A DNA stretch of 54,000 nucleotides from Prorocentrum cordatum (lineage: Eukaryota; Sar; Dinophyceae; Prorocentrales; Prorocentraceae): assembly GCA_963575745.1 (NCBI GenBank), contig CAUYUJ010020281.1, forward strand, positions 1,259,869-1,313,868, in the 5' to 3' direction. This document shows, in pieces, positions 11,525 through 21,172 of the stretch. Numbering within the stretch: the stretch's first letter is position 1; each line of letters begins with the position of its first letter. Both the position numbers and the translations under genes were made by a program. The notes beneath the pieces were generated by a model that was not told the origin of the DNA, searched no databases, and was given only the letters and a program-made list of their open reading frames with translations.

Positions 11525-11880
11525 ATAAATATATATGTATAGATATAGAGAGAGAGGGAAAGAGAGAAGAAAGAGAGAGAGAGAGAGAGAGATGCGCCCT
11601 AATTTGGTGATTTCTCCACGCTCCACCCACGCACAAAAAAAACGACATCACCCAACTAGAGCGGACCGGCGTGGAAATCGCTCGCTGAAACCAGCAGTTG
11701 AAGACAGGGTGAGAGAGAGAGAGAAAGAGAGAGAGAAAGAGAGAACAAAACAAAGAGCACAACATATACGTGGAGAGAGAAAGGCAGAGAGAGAGGGAGA
11801 GACTGAGGGGAGGAGGGAGGATAAGGAAGAGGAGGAAGGATACAGAGGAGGGAGGGTAATGGCTCAATCATGGACCATGG
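11221..11880. repeat. GA/TA microsatellites with a duplicated ~130-bp unit
   Basis: A 130-bp unit (AATTTGGTGATTTCTCCACG, then GAAATCACCC or GACATCACCC, ending GACAGGGTGAGAGAGAGA) occurs at 11231-11360 and 11590-11720. GA arrays separate the copies, with a TA array at 11490-11530. 11881-12160 shows no recognisable feature. Confidence 0.8.
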
Positions 11881-12159
11881 CCCCGAAGCCCAGGGGCCCC
11901 CAATTGCGGCAGAGTTAAGGACCCACTCGGGTGCCCTGGGGCCGAAGTGGAGGGGGCAGAGAAGGGAGGAGGGAGGAGAGGGAGGGAGTGAGAAAGAGGA
12001 GAAGAAAACGACCGAACCTCGCTCCAGGCACCTCCACCATCCTCCTTGTCTCCCTAGAACTCCAAGCCTATAATTTTCCATATCGCACCCCCCCTCCCAC
12101 AGAAGACGACGAGCTACAGTGGTAAGCACCAGAGCTGAGGCCAACGAGTTCGGCCAACG

Positions 12160-12425
12160 GTCGCCAGGTGTTCGCCTGACGTGCGCGGCCCCTGTTCCCC
12201 TGCCGGGCCACCCCGTTCCGCTGACGGGCCTCGAGTTCTGCTGACGAGCCCGTGTTCCGATTGCGGATCTGTTCCCGTGGCGCGCCTGGCACGCCTGACA
12301 CGCGTGGCGCACCTCGCCCCAACGCTGCGTACATGGGGTGGGTTTTGATTTCAAGTAGCTGCCCGTCCATATACGACCGCTGAACATGCTGAGACTCGGC
12401 TGCTACTTCTCTGTGTTGGGAGGCA
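12160..12425 (+). repeat. inverted partner minisatellite and dispersed repeat tail
   Basis: 12165-12290 is the inverted copy of 7455-7575. 12255-12425 matches the tail of copy A (TACATGGGGT, AACATGCTGAG). Confidence 0.65.
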
Positions 12426-12544
12426 GCTCGCGGGCGGGGATGGTATCTTGGCCCCTCGTACCCCCTCCCCCCGGACGAGATGCCCCGCGACCGAACGGAG
12501 CGTCCAAGATGGCCTCTGCGAGAAGGCACAAATCAGTGGTGATG

Positions 12545-13170
12545 ATTGAATGTGGTCGAAGTTTGGCCTCCTGGTGGGATGGAGCTAATTTACTACCCCC
12601 CTTCTTCGATCGACCTCCTCGAAGATGGCCCCAAGATGGCCCCCGAGGCTCCCAAGAGTGCTCCAAGAAGGCCACAAAGAGCCCAAGAGGGCGCCCAGGA
12701 GGCTGCGAGAGGCCCCCACGAGGCCTCCAAGAGGCTCACACGAGACCCTCAAGAAGCCCAAAGAGGCTCTCCCGAGGAACCAAAAACGCTCGCAGAGGCC
12801 CCCAGGACCGCCAAGAGGCCCCCAAGACGCTCCAGTAGGACTCCAAGAGGCGTTCAAGAGACATCCGAAATATGCGTCCAAGATGCCTCTGGCCTTTCCG
12901 TTCGCCCTCCTCCTCCTCCTCTGCCTCATCCGCCTACTCCTCCTCCATCCTCTCCCTCTCCCTCCCCCTCCCTCTCCCCCTCCGATTCTTCCTGCATCCT
13001 CCCCCCCCTTGGAGTACGACGACATCCCCGGCCCTTTGCTCAACTGCATGCTCCTCCTCCACATCCCGTGATCAGGGCAACTCGCTCGGGCATCGCTTCT
13101 GGACTGCCTGGCGGGGCTCCGCGAAACGTACAAAGGATCAGGCCAGATTCGCGCTGCCGAGGCCACAGCC
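12545..13170 (+). repeat. CAAGAGG/CCT composite module 1
   Basis: Order of parts: a leader (TTTGGCCTCCTGG, GATCGACCTCCTCGAAGATGG); a ~10-bp array CCCAAGAGGC (12620-12880); a CCTCCTC tract (12900-13000); and a conserved tail (CTTGGAGTACGACG, CTCGCTCGGGCATCG-TTCTGGA, GCGAAACGT). The same order recurs at 16840-17520 and 52540-53310. Confidence 0.8.
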
Positions 13171-13264
13171 CTCTACATGACTGCGCACTGGCGCTCCCGA
13201 GGCCACGAGCCCCCGCCACCGCGGCCGCCCAGAAGCCCCAACCCTCTCCAGAGCAGAAACGCTC

Positions 13265-13407
13265 GATGGGCCTGTTTTCCACCACCACCACCTTAACTTG
13301 GAGGGGGGAAGGAGAAGGAGGACGAGGAGGAGGAGGAGGAGGAGGAGGAGGAGGAGGACCACCTGCCTCTCCAACTTGTGGTGGCGGTGGTGGAAAACAA
13401 GCCCATC
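13265..13407. mobile_element. 143-bp fold-back element with 39-bp arms
   Basis: The arms 13265-13303 and 13369-13407 are inverted copies (GATGGGC-TGTTTTCCACCACC outermost) with few mismatches, around a 65-bp GGA-rich spacer. The hexamer AACGCT lies at 13258-13263 and again directly after the right arm at 13408-13413, like a target duplication. Confidence 0.55.
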
Positions 13408-13577
13408 AACGCTGCCATTTCTGTCTTGGGATCTGTGTTTTGGGGGGGCGCTTTTCGGGACCCCCCCGCTGTATCCTGAGAATTCCGCTCGGGGCTCGAG
13501 GCCAATCGTCCTCGTAAACCGCAGGAAGTGCGCGCTCCCGAGGCCACCATGCCTTCCTGTCCCCTATTGATGCAGTG

Positions 13578-13750
13578 CAGTCAACCAGTATAGCAAGGAT
13601 GCGCGGTGAGGATGCAAGGGCCTTGGACGCCCATATCGAAGATTTTCGAGCGGGGCGCGGCCAGCGAAAGCGGCGAAGGATGGACCGAGGAGGCAAGGAT
13701 GCAAGGGTACCCTTGGGAAGGTTGCCCATCCTTACTATGCGGGTTAACTG
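13578..13750. mobile_element. TA-type MITE family 1, copy A (173 bp)
   Basis: Starts CAGTCAACCAGTATAGCAAGG and ends with its inverted partner, CCTTACTATGCGGGTTAACTG. The flanks are TG and CA, which would be mutated TA. The interior contains GGATGCAAGGGCCTTGG and the palindrome AAGGGTACCCTT. CAGT ends and a TA duplication point to the Tc1/mariner group. Confidence 0.7.
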
Positions 13751-14065
13751 CATTGATAGACGCGCGCAACAAGACAGCCAGCAAACAGCCCAAGTTCGCC
13801 GACAACAGCACGCCACCCAGCCAAGTTGCCAGCCAGCCAAACGACAAGAAAACCGACCAACCTGCAAACCAAGCGTGGCCATGCGAGCAATCTCAGGGAG
13901 GGCCCGCGGCAAAGAAAGACACCGTTCAGAGACCACGACATCCAGTATGCAAACAATGCGCGGGAAGGTGGGGCATCTCCCAGACATAGCCAGGGGGGAG
14001 AGGAGACCAGTGCTCATACTGGGTCATTGTATTGTCGGGTGGGAGAGGCGAGGTGAGGGAGAGCG

Positions 14066-14262
14066 TCAGGGGGGGAACGGTTCAGGAGAGGACAGATCAA
14101 GCTGGAATCGGCGAAACGTCGCCGTTAGATCAGCAATAGGCCCGACAGCGAATCCGCGTGTTCCTAGGCGGGGCGGGATATCGGGCCCCTATCGTCGATC
14201 GATGAGCGATTGGGGGTCGATGTATCGCTCCTGAGCAGATCCCCCCCATAACGTGGCACGGG
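14066..14262. mobile_element. ~200-bp ATCGGCGA element, copy 1
   Basis: Shares with 14640-14850, 18365-18965 and 33360-33545 the series AATCGGCGA, CATCGCCG-AGATC, TATCGGGCCCC, GATGAGCGATTGGGGGTCGA and CCCCCC-TAACGT-GC. The left end (TCAGGGGGGGGAACG) and right end (complement TCAGGGGCAACGTTAGG in copy 2) are inverted relatives, so it may be a MITE. Confidence 0.55.
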
Positions 14263-14294
14263 AGAGGAGAGGTGCGGGGGGAAGGGCCACAGAA

Positions 14295-14426
14295 TCATGC
14301 CGCGTAGAGGGAGTCAACGCCCCGCGTGAACGCGTGCCAGCGCTTCGCCTTCTGCATCATGCTGTCGAGCGGCGACAGGATCTGCGACTCCGCCTCCGAG
14401 TAGTCGGGCGTCTCCACGAGCAGCAT
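14295..14426 (-). CDS. terminal exon of an unidentified gene
   Basis: The minus strand reads ATG-CTG-CTC-GTG-GAG and continues for 43 codons to TGA at 14297-14295. G or C ends almost every codon, unlike the repeat-driven frames nearby. The peptide begins MLLVETPDYSEAES and ends HAFTRGVDSLYAA. A polypyrimidine stretch and CCCAGAG precede it, so the exon probably starts after AG at 14427 in phase 0. I do not recognise the family. It could be the C-terminus of a gene whose upstream exons include 14535-14616 and the 14855-15085 interval. Confidence 0.45.
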   Translation of the reverse strand: MLLVETPDYSEAESQILSPLDSMMQKAKRWHAFTRGVDSLYAA

Positions 14427-14534
14427 CTCTGGGAGAGCCGCTGAGCTCGAAAGATTTTTGAGATGCCGTGGCCACGAGCAGCCGTCATGTAAGCGTGCGG
14501 CCCACCCGAGCGTCCCGCATCCCGACCGGCAGTC

Positions 14535-14616
14535 CCCGTCGGCCTCGGAGGCCTCGCCGAAGCTGCTCAGCTCCTGCAGCGTGCCCCTCGATGAGGTCAT
14601 CGGCGTGGTGTGGGCG
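14535..14616 (-). CDS. likely penultimate exon of the same unidentified gene
   Basis: An acceptor CTCCCTCGCAG ends at 14617. The frame after one leading base reads AHTTPMTSSRGTLQELSSFG and on to EADG, with strong G/C in third positions. A GA donor after GGG at 14535 gives phase 0, matching the next exon at 14426. Donors of this kind are also needed by the aspartic protease gene in this window. The product is unknown and the donor is inferred. Confidence 0.35.
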
Positions 14617-14639
14617 CTGCGAGGGAGAACGGCACGGGG

Positions 14640-14850
14640 AGACCGGCTCACGGGGGGGGAGACATCGACCTCGAATCGGCAAGACATCGCCGACAGATCG
14701 ACGACAGATCCCCGATGGCGATTCCGCAGGGTCCTGGGCGGGCCGGGCTGTCGGGGCCCCTCACCGCGATCCCTGGACGACTGGGTTCGACGCGTCCCCC
14801 CCCCCCTGAGCCAATGCCCCCCCCTAACGTTGCCCCTGATGCTGCCGCTC
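14640..14850. mobile_element. ~200-bp ATCGGCGA element, copy 2 (inside an intron)
   Basis: Contains GACATCGACCTCGAATCGGC, CATCGCCGACAGATCG, GTCGGGGCCCC and the right end CCCCCCCTAACGTTGCCCCT. It fills nearly all of the space between the coding-like interval at 14855 and the acceptor at 14617. Confidence 0.55.
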
Positions 14851-14854
14851 TGGC

Positions 14855-15085
14855 TGGAGGCCCCGCAGAGAGCGCCGGCCAACCCGGCGGGCGTATCGGC
14901 CACGGAGCCCGGCACGCGCGGCACCATCAGGGCCGTCTGGTTGAGAGGCGCGGGGCGCCAGCTGCGGCGCATGGTGGCGCGGGGGCGGCGGACGGCCGCG
15001 GGGCGGGGCGACGGGAGGTCGATCCCTTCTGTGAGGGGGGGTGGGGCGGGGGGGCGAGCAGTGCCACGCAGCGCTTTTCGGGCTG
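14855..15085 (-). CDS. coding-like interval upstream of the unidentified terminal exons
   Basis: The minus frame has almost only G/C third bases and reads LNQTALMVPRVPGSVADT and PAGLAGALCGASSQSG before running into the ATCGGC-type element. The exon ends are not fixed: no unique donor or acceptor can be chosen. No family is recognised. Confidence 0.3.
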
Positions 15086-15304
15086 AAGTGGCTCGTCGGC
15101 GCTCGGCGTAAGCGCGGACAGGGCGGTCCCCGGGAGGGGCCAGCCCTTTCGGGCGTGAGTGGTTTGGCGGGTTTCCTCTTCCTTCCAACCTCCCTGTTCC
15201 CCCTCGGGGCCCCCAGGACCTGGACGGTGCGCCCCGCGGGTCGTTAGAGTGTCTCAGATGGCCTCGGCGAGAAACCCCAAATTCGCCGACACTGTCGGCG
15301 TGTC

Positions 15305-15935
15305 TGTGTGTGTGTGGTGGTGTGGTGTGTGGTGTGTGGTGTGTGGTCTGTGGTGCGTGGTGCGTGGTGCGTGGTGCGTGGTGCATGGTGTGTGGTCTGT
15401 GGTGCGTGGTGCGTGGTGCGTGGTGCGTGGTGCGTGGTGCATGGTGTGTGGTGTGTGGTGTGTGGTGTGTGGTGTGTGGTGTGTGGTGTGTGGTGTGTGG
15501 TGTGTGGTGTGTGGTGTGTGGTGTGTGGTGTGTGTGTGTGTGTGGTGTGTGGTGCATGTGCATGTGCATGTGCATGTGCATGTGCATGTGCGTGTGCGTG
15601 TGCGTGTGCGTGTGCGTGTGCGTGTGCGTGCGCGTGCGCGTGCGCGTGCGCGTGCGCGTGTACGCGTACGCGTGCGTGTGCGTGTGCGTGTGCGCGTGCG
15701 CGTGCGCGTGCGCGTGCGCGTGCGCGTGTACGCGTACGCGTGCGCGTGCGCGTGCGCGTGCGCGTGCGCGTGCGCGTGCGCGTGCGTATGCGTGTGTGCT
15801 CGCGTGTGCGTGTGCGTGTGCGTGTGCGTGTGCGTGCGCGTGCGCGTGCGCGTGCGCGTGCGTCTGCGTGTGTGCGTGTGTGCGTGTGTGTCTGTGTGTG
15901 CGCGTGTATGTGTGCGTGAATGTGTGTGTGTGTGT
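15305..15935. repeat. GT-rich microsatellite complex (TGTGTGG, GTGCAT, GTGCGC)
   Basis: A 7-bp GTGTGGT array (15307-15560), GTGCAT (15553-15595), then GTGTGC/GTGCGC hexamers to 15920. The alternating purine-pyrimidine part is of the type that can adopt left-handed DNA. Long Cys/Val and His/Thr frames here are spurious. Confidence 0.95.
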
Positions 15936-16199
15936 GGGGGGGGCTTGTCTGTGCTAGTCGTCGTCTTTGTCAATCGTCGTCTTCGTCGTCCGCTTTCGCT
16001 GCACCCTCCTCCTCAAGTCTGTCAACGAGAGAAACCTGGCAATGTCGTAATCGAGTCGAGGGGACATATGTTCCCTTTGATACCCGCCCCGTGGGGGGGG
16101 GGTCCCAGAGGGGGTGGAGGGGGGTCCTGGGGGGGTAGGGGGGGTCAGATACGTATTCCCCCCCGGGGTCTGCTTTGAAAATTCTAGACAGGCCACGAG

Positions 16200-16730
16200 T
16201 GCCGCCCGAGGCCGCCGAGACGGTCCGAGAGGGCACCCAATCGCCAAACGATCGGGCCAACACGCCTTCACGCCCTCCAGACTGCCCAAGAGGCCTCCAA
16301 GAGGCCCTAAGAAGTCTCCAAGAGCACTCCCGAGAGAGCCCCAAGAGGCAAAATGAATTGCGCTCCAACGCGGCCCAAGAGGCTCCCAAGATCGCTCCAA
16401 GACGGCCCAAGAGGACTCCAAGAGGGCCCCCAAGCAGCCCAAGAGGACACCAAGACAGCGCCCAAGAGGCCCCCAAGAAGGCTCCAAGAGCGTGCCAAGA
16501 CGGGGGACCAAAGCGGACATTTCGAGCCCTTGGCCCCGAGAGGCTGTGCTCTTGGAGGCCCCCAAGAGGTCCCAAGAGGCCCACAAGAGGCACACAGGAA
16601 GTCCGAAGAGGCAGGCCCCTAAGAGGCCTCCAAGAGGCTCTCAAGAGGCCCCAACATTCCTCCCCAGAGGTCCCCGAGAGCCTTCCGAAGAGACCCCAAG
16701 AAGCATCCCTGAGGACTCTGGCCAATGTCA
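16200..16730 (+). repeat. CAAGAGG decamer array, region 2a
   Basis: Continuous CCCAAGAGGC/TCCAAGAGGC units with about a 10-bp step, preceded by G- and C-runs at 16083-16170. It is followed by a short CGTCGT/CGCCGC tract (16736-16775). Confidence 0.85.
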
Positions 16731-16734
16731 GCGT

Positions 16735-16766
<32 letters not shown>

Positions 16767-16839
16767 TTGTCCTCGTCGTCCCCCTTCAGGGTCGGCGGCA
16801 CCAGCCGTAAGGCCTTCGCAATCATCAGGTTTTGGGCGA

Positions 16840-17520
16840 ATTTGGTCCTCCTGGAGGGGGGACCCTAATTGGACCCCCCCCTCTTTGATCGATCACCTCC
16901 GCGATGACCCCAAGATGGCCCCCGAGGCTCCCAAGAGTACCCCAAGAGGGCCCCACGGGGCGACCAGGAGGCCCCAAGAGGCCCCCACGATGCCCAAGAT
17001 GCCCCCCAGAGGCCCCAAGCGGTTCCCCCGAGGCACCCAAGACGCTTCAGGAGGCCCCCGGGGCCACCAAGAGGCCCCCAAGACGCCACAACAGGCCGAC
17101 AAGAAGCTCTCGAGAGACATCCGAAGAGACTCCGAGAGGCATCCAAGAGGCATCTGGCCTTTCTGTTCATCTTCCTCCTCTTCCTCTTCCTCCTCCGCCT
17201 AATCCTCCTCCTCCTCCTCCTCCTCCTCCTCCTCCCTCTTTCCTTCACCCTTCTCCCTTGTCCCTCCTCCCCCTTCCCCTCCACCTGCTCCTTTCTCCTC
17301 CTCCTTCCTCCTCCTCCTCCTGCTCATCTTCCTCCTCCTCCTCCTCCTCCTCCTCCTCCTCCTCCTCAGGTTACGCCTTCATCCTCCCCCACCTTGGTGC
17401 ATGAAGAGTTCCAAGCCGGTGTTCCACTGCGTGCTCCCCAGCATGCCGGAGTAAAACAACTCGCCTGGGCATGGTTTCTGGACGGGGGGGTGGGATTACG
17501 CGAAGCGTCTAGAAGGCCAA
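16840..17520 (+). repeat. CAAGAGG/CCT composite module 2
   Basis: Leader (TTTGGTCCTCCTGGAGGGGG, GATCGATCACCTCCGCGATG), decamer array (16905-17155), CCTCCT tract (17165-17370), and conserved tail (CTCGCCTGGGCATGGTTTCT, GCGAAGCGTC). Confidence 0.8.
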
Positions 17521-17538
17521 TGAGCTCGGTGTAGAGTC

Positions 17539-17572
17539 GCCCCAGCGTCCCACCCCCATGGGACGCTGGGGC
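17539..17572. other. perfect 14-bp hairpin
   Basis: GCCCCAGCGTCCCA (17539-17552) and its exact complement (17559-17572) surround a 6-base C-rich loop. It lies just after module 2. Confidence 0.8.
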
Positions 17573-17743
17573 ACCTGTACTCTCTATTCACCACACTCCT
17601 CCACCGAACTCCTTGGCTCGCTGGTCGACCAAACAACGCGGTGTACGCATCGAGTCCCTCTGGGTCGAATGCCGAAGCTCTGGGAGATTCGTTCCGCGAT
17701 TCCTTCGGGCCTCCCAAGGGGACTCTCGTCGCCATGGCCGGAT

Positions 17744-17897
17744 CCGCCTCGCAACTCTGTGCGAGGCGGGGATTTATCTGTCGCCACCGCCTGGGGGATC
17801 GGTCTTCGGGTGCCTCGGCGGGGGGCACGGCCGAGGCCCCCGAAGATCCATCCCTCAGGTGGTGGCCAGATCAATCCACCCCCGCCTCGGAGTCTGG
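17744..17897. other. cluster of inverted repeats
   Basis: A perfect 10-bp stem CCGCCTCGCA (17744-17753) with 17760-17769 overlaps a longer imperfect hairpin. That hairpin has arms 17757-17819 and 17830-17897 around a 10-base loop (innermost stem GCCTCGGC). 17600-18360 otherwise holds only overlapping GC-rich frames on both strands, none recognisable. Confidence 0.6.
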
Positions 17898-18364
17898 CCA
17901 GAGCGCACCGCCCTGCCCCCCCCCCCCTGAAATGGGGGGGGCGGGCAGCCGCGTTTCGTCGGCCCCGGGCGCCGTGTGCCGAGAGCGCCCTCGGCGTGCG
18001 GCCGCCCGCGGCGAAGGCTCCGCCTGCCTCTGGGGCCCCGTCGGCGGGGCCGGCCGCCCCCGCGGCGCTCTCACCTGCCCGAGGACACGGGCGAGCGTGC
18101 AAGCGGCCACCGTGCGCCCCGCGATGCGCAAAGCAAGACGTCTTCGCCCCGCGGCCACCGCGCCCTCGCGAGGCCGCCTCGCGCCCCGCGACGCGCGGCG
18201 CGCGGTCGTCGTCTCGCCCTCGCGGAAACGCCCTGGAAGAAGAACACCTCTTCGGCCCAGTCCGCGACGCACGAAGCCAGACGATTCGCGCCTGGCAGAC
18301 ATTTGGACACTGGAGCAGCCGATACTTCATTGTAGTCAACGGCTCTCACGTCTGCTCCCGCTCG

Positions 18365-18965
18365 AAAGCGGGGGGGGAAACGTTAGGGGGGGCGGGCTCC
18401 AGGGGAGGAGACATCGAGCTGAGGTTGATTCAGCGATACATCGCCGTCAGATCGGCGATCAGCACCCGATAGTGTGTCCGCATGGTCTTAGGGAGGGAAT
18501 GGCTACAGCGGCGTGACGAAAGTTCCTTTGAAATTTGGAGGAGCCGTGGACGTGCCAAAATGGCATCAACCACCACCTGCCCCCCTTAGAATCCTAACAA
18601 GAAAAAGTTGTTCGGGCCTCTGCCACGGGCGGGATAATTACCCCCTGGTGTGCTGGGGCTTAATAAGAAGAAGAAGAAGAATATACTTTAGATCCCGGAC
18701 CGAAATTATCCCATTGGCTTTTTACGAACAAAAATAATTATCCCGGCATCTCCCAAATCTCGGCCGAATGATCCCATCGATTTTTCACATGGGAAACAAT
18801 TATCCTGGGGTCGTCCCTACGGTCCTCATTTGGTGATTTCGGTTTTCTGCCTTTCAAAGGAAACTTTTGTCACGGCGAAGTATTGGGCCCCTTTCAACGA
18901 TCAATGGGCGATTGGAGGTGGATGCATCATCCCGTCAACCTGTCCCCCCTAACGTTGCCCCTGAA
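18365..18965. mobile_element. ATCGGCGA element, copy 3, split by a nested insertion
   Basis: The left half (GACATCGAGCTGAGG, CATCGCCGTCAGATCGGCG) ends at 18505 and the right half (TATTGGGCCCC, GGGCGATTGGAGG, CCCCCCTAACGTTGCCCCTG) resumes at 18881. Joining the halves gives GGCTATTGGGCCCC, matching the uninterrupted GGCTATCGGGCC in copy 4 at 33450. Confidence 0.7.
18506..18880. mobile_element. 375-bp TA-flanked MITE nested in copy 3
   Basis: The left end CAGCGGCGTGACGAAAGT-TCCTTTGAAA and the inverted right end CTTCGCCGTGACAAAAGTTTCC-TTTGAAA form an imperfect ~28-bp terminal repeat. TA flanks both sides (18504-18505, 18881-18882). The interior is AT-richer than its surroundings, with an AGAAGA run and repeated ATTATCCC. 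It has no coding capacity, so it is a non-autonomous Tc1/mariner-like element by its ends and target. Confidence 0.75.
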
Positions 18966-19182
18966 GTATGGATCGCGGAATATAGATCTCTCTTGCGACC
19001 CTCGGCAAGAATGACCTCTGGTGCCGCTGTGGCGGAACACCTGTGTGCCCGTGCCCGCACCAGAAAGGTCACTCCGACGAAGGGCTACTCTTACGGAGGG
19101 CCACTCCGTCCTGCGGGGTACTGAGATCACCCGGCTTGGCGCAATGCGCCCCGCGATCTGCGACGAGCGGCAATGTTCAGGT

Positions 19183-19195
19183 GCCTGCGCTGCGA
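19183..19195. repeat. LINE target-site duplication, left
   Basis: GCCTGCGCTGCGA, identical to 21160-21172. Confidence 0.75.
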
Positions 19196-19278
19196 GAAGA
19201 GAAGAAGAGAAGAGCGCGCTGAGTCCGCCGGACGGCCGGCGGGCCCCCTAGGAGCAGCGCGGGTGGGCCGGAGCCCGG

Positions 19279-20313
19279 TTATTGCATGTGGTGGAGGAAG
19301 GCGCCTTCCCAGCTGTCCCATAATTTCTGGTCACAAGCATAATATAACCAATGTTTGGTGATACTCCCAGTGGTAATTTGTATAAACTGTGATATGTCGT
19401 CGCACCACCGCTTGCGTTGTCGTCCATGTCTGCGGTTTGCTGTTCGATTGTCGTGGACTTCCGGCTCCCACGCTGCCGCAAGCCTTGTCCATCTAAGGTT
19501 CGAGTGTGTTGCCACTCGCTTTGCCCACCGCCATTTTCGTCTGTAGTATACTGTTGTCCACTCGTCCACGTGGGAGCGGGCAGCGAGATCTGTAGCCACA
19601 TGTGTGGCTCTGCGAATGAACTCCTCCCATGGTTCGAGTCCTGTATCGTCTTCGATGTCGTCGAACTCGAATTCCCTTCTTGCGTCGGTCGTGCTGTCGC
19701 TGGTGTCATCGTCGGTGCGAGCAGGGTTGGACTGGGCGTCGTCGTCGGCTGCTGCGTCCTGTCGGGTGCTCCCCCGTCGCCTCGGAGTGTTCACAATGAG
19801 TCGTAGCATACGTCGTTGTGCACGTCGTAATGTCAACAGCAGGTCTTTGGTAAGAGTCCACGAAGTGCAGCCATACATAACTGTCGGTGTTACGGCGCCG
19901 CTGAATAGCCGGAGCCTGCTGTGGAGCGGGTACCGTTTGCTCGTTAGTTCGTCGCGCAATTGGTTGAATTTGCGCCATGCCATTGCGATTCTGTTGGCGA
20001 GCTCGGTGGGGTGGTAGTCGTGGAATGTAAGCTTCCGGCCGAGGTACTTCGTGCTCTGTTCGTCGCTGAGGATTTCGACTCTGTCGCCGTCGATATCAAC
20101 ATGAGTAATCGTTCGCCCCTGTCGCCGGCTTATGTTCGTGAGGATGTTCGTCTTGTCTGGGTGTATCTCGAGCCCACATTTTGAGGCTGTTTGTTTGAGA
20201 TCACGAAGAGTACATTTCAGTTGTCTCAGGTTGGGTGCGAGTAGTAGGACGTCGTCTGCAAAGCGCAAGTTGGTAAAAAAACGTCGGTTTGGTATGTCCC
20301 AATTTAATTCCAA
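19279..20313 (-). pseudogene. LINE reverse transcriptase, C-terminal part
   Basis: Continues the polymerase in the second frame. LRFADDVLLLAP is the catalytic FADD motif, followed by GLEIHPDKT, then the thumb, and a C-terminal domain with LRRAQRRMLRLIV, RWTRLAAAW and RRHGRQRKRWCDDI. A basic GRxxxRWxDD tail is common in LINE proteins of protists and animals. The stop is at 19279-19281. The apparent start lies inside the frame and is not a true initiator. Confidence 0.8.
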
Positions 20314-21159
20314 AGCCCTTTCGTGTCCAGACTGGCTTGAGTTTCCGGAACACGTGCTCGAGCAACGCGTTGAACAAGTAAGAACTTAGAGGGTCGCCTT
20401 GTTTGACGCCCCGTTCAATACTGAATCCTCTGCTGTTGACGTCGGTCCGCACTGTCGCAGTCTGTCTATTGTATAATTTCTGGAGCATGGTGATGTAGGG
20501 TGCAGGCACACCTTGATCGCGGAGAGCTTCCCAGAGGCAGTGGTGATATACGCAATCGAATGCCTTCTTGAAGTCTATCGCTGCCGTCCATAGATTCATT
20601 TGCAATTCGTTGGATTGTTCGAATAGCATCGTTGTGGTGAATAAGTGATCCTCCGTGCAGAAACCTTTTCGGAAGCCAGCTTGGTCAGGTGATTGTTGTG
20701 AGTCGAAGTGCGCCTCGAGTCTGTTGCAAAGCAGTCGGGCCATCAGCTTGTACAGCAACGGTATGATGGCAATTGGTCTGTAATTATTGGGTAGTTGTGG
20801 ATCCCCAGACTTGTGTATGACGCTGATTGTAGTCCGTCTCCATTGCTCTGGCGGTGTCTGCTCCGGCGCCAAGATGCCGTTAAAGAGCTTCAACAAGTGC
20901 TGTTCGATGATGCGCCCTCCTGCTTTCAGAAGCTCTGCGGTAAGACCTGCCGTATCTTTACACCTGCCGTTTCTCAGTTGCTTCACTGCCTGGTGTAGTT
21001 CGTCGTCGGTGAAAGGTGGGATACTCTGTAACATGTGAGTCGTCGTGTTGTTATTGGTGTGGGAGGTTGCACTCTCCTGCGCTGGCGGATGAGCTTCGGG
21101 GGGGCACCGGTACAACTTCTCGTAGAAATCGGCGAAGACGTCAGCAATCCCAGGAAGAC
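20276..21159 (-). pseudogene. LINE reverse transcriptase, N-terminal part
   Basis: In the transcript-sense frame the order is: FADFYEKLYR linker, RPIAIIPLLYKL (motif 1-2 region), QAGFRKGFCTEDHL, AAIDFKKAFDCV (motif A with its catalytic aspartate) and GVKQGDPLSS (motif B). The frame then fails before the FADD motif. It continues upstream of 21159 into host DNA, but those codons lie beyond the target duplication and are not part of the element. Confidence 0.8.
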
Positions 21160-21172
21160 GCCTGCGCTGCGA
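21160..21172. repeat. LINE target-site duplication, right
   Basis: GCCTGCGCTGCGA, identical to 19183-19195. 21173-21687 holds unclassified sequence with no recognisable gene. Confidence 0.75.

Larger units (their letters stand above)
19196..21159 (-). mobile_element. 5'-truncated non-LTR retrotransposon (LINE)
   Basis: A 1964-bp insertion on the minus strand flanked by 13-bp direct repeats. The transcript-sense 5' end falls within the linker just before reverse transcriptase (GIADVFADFYEKLY), so the endonuclease and ORF1 are missing. The 3' end has about 83 bases after the stop. That tail includes a CCGCCGG/CCGGCGG stem and ends in a TCTTCTC run instead of poly-A. A +/-1 frameshift near 20275-20313 separates the catalytic core into two frames, so the copy is dead. 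Confidence 0.85.
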
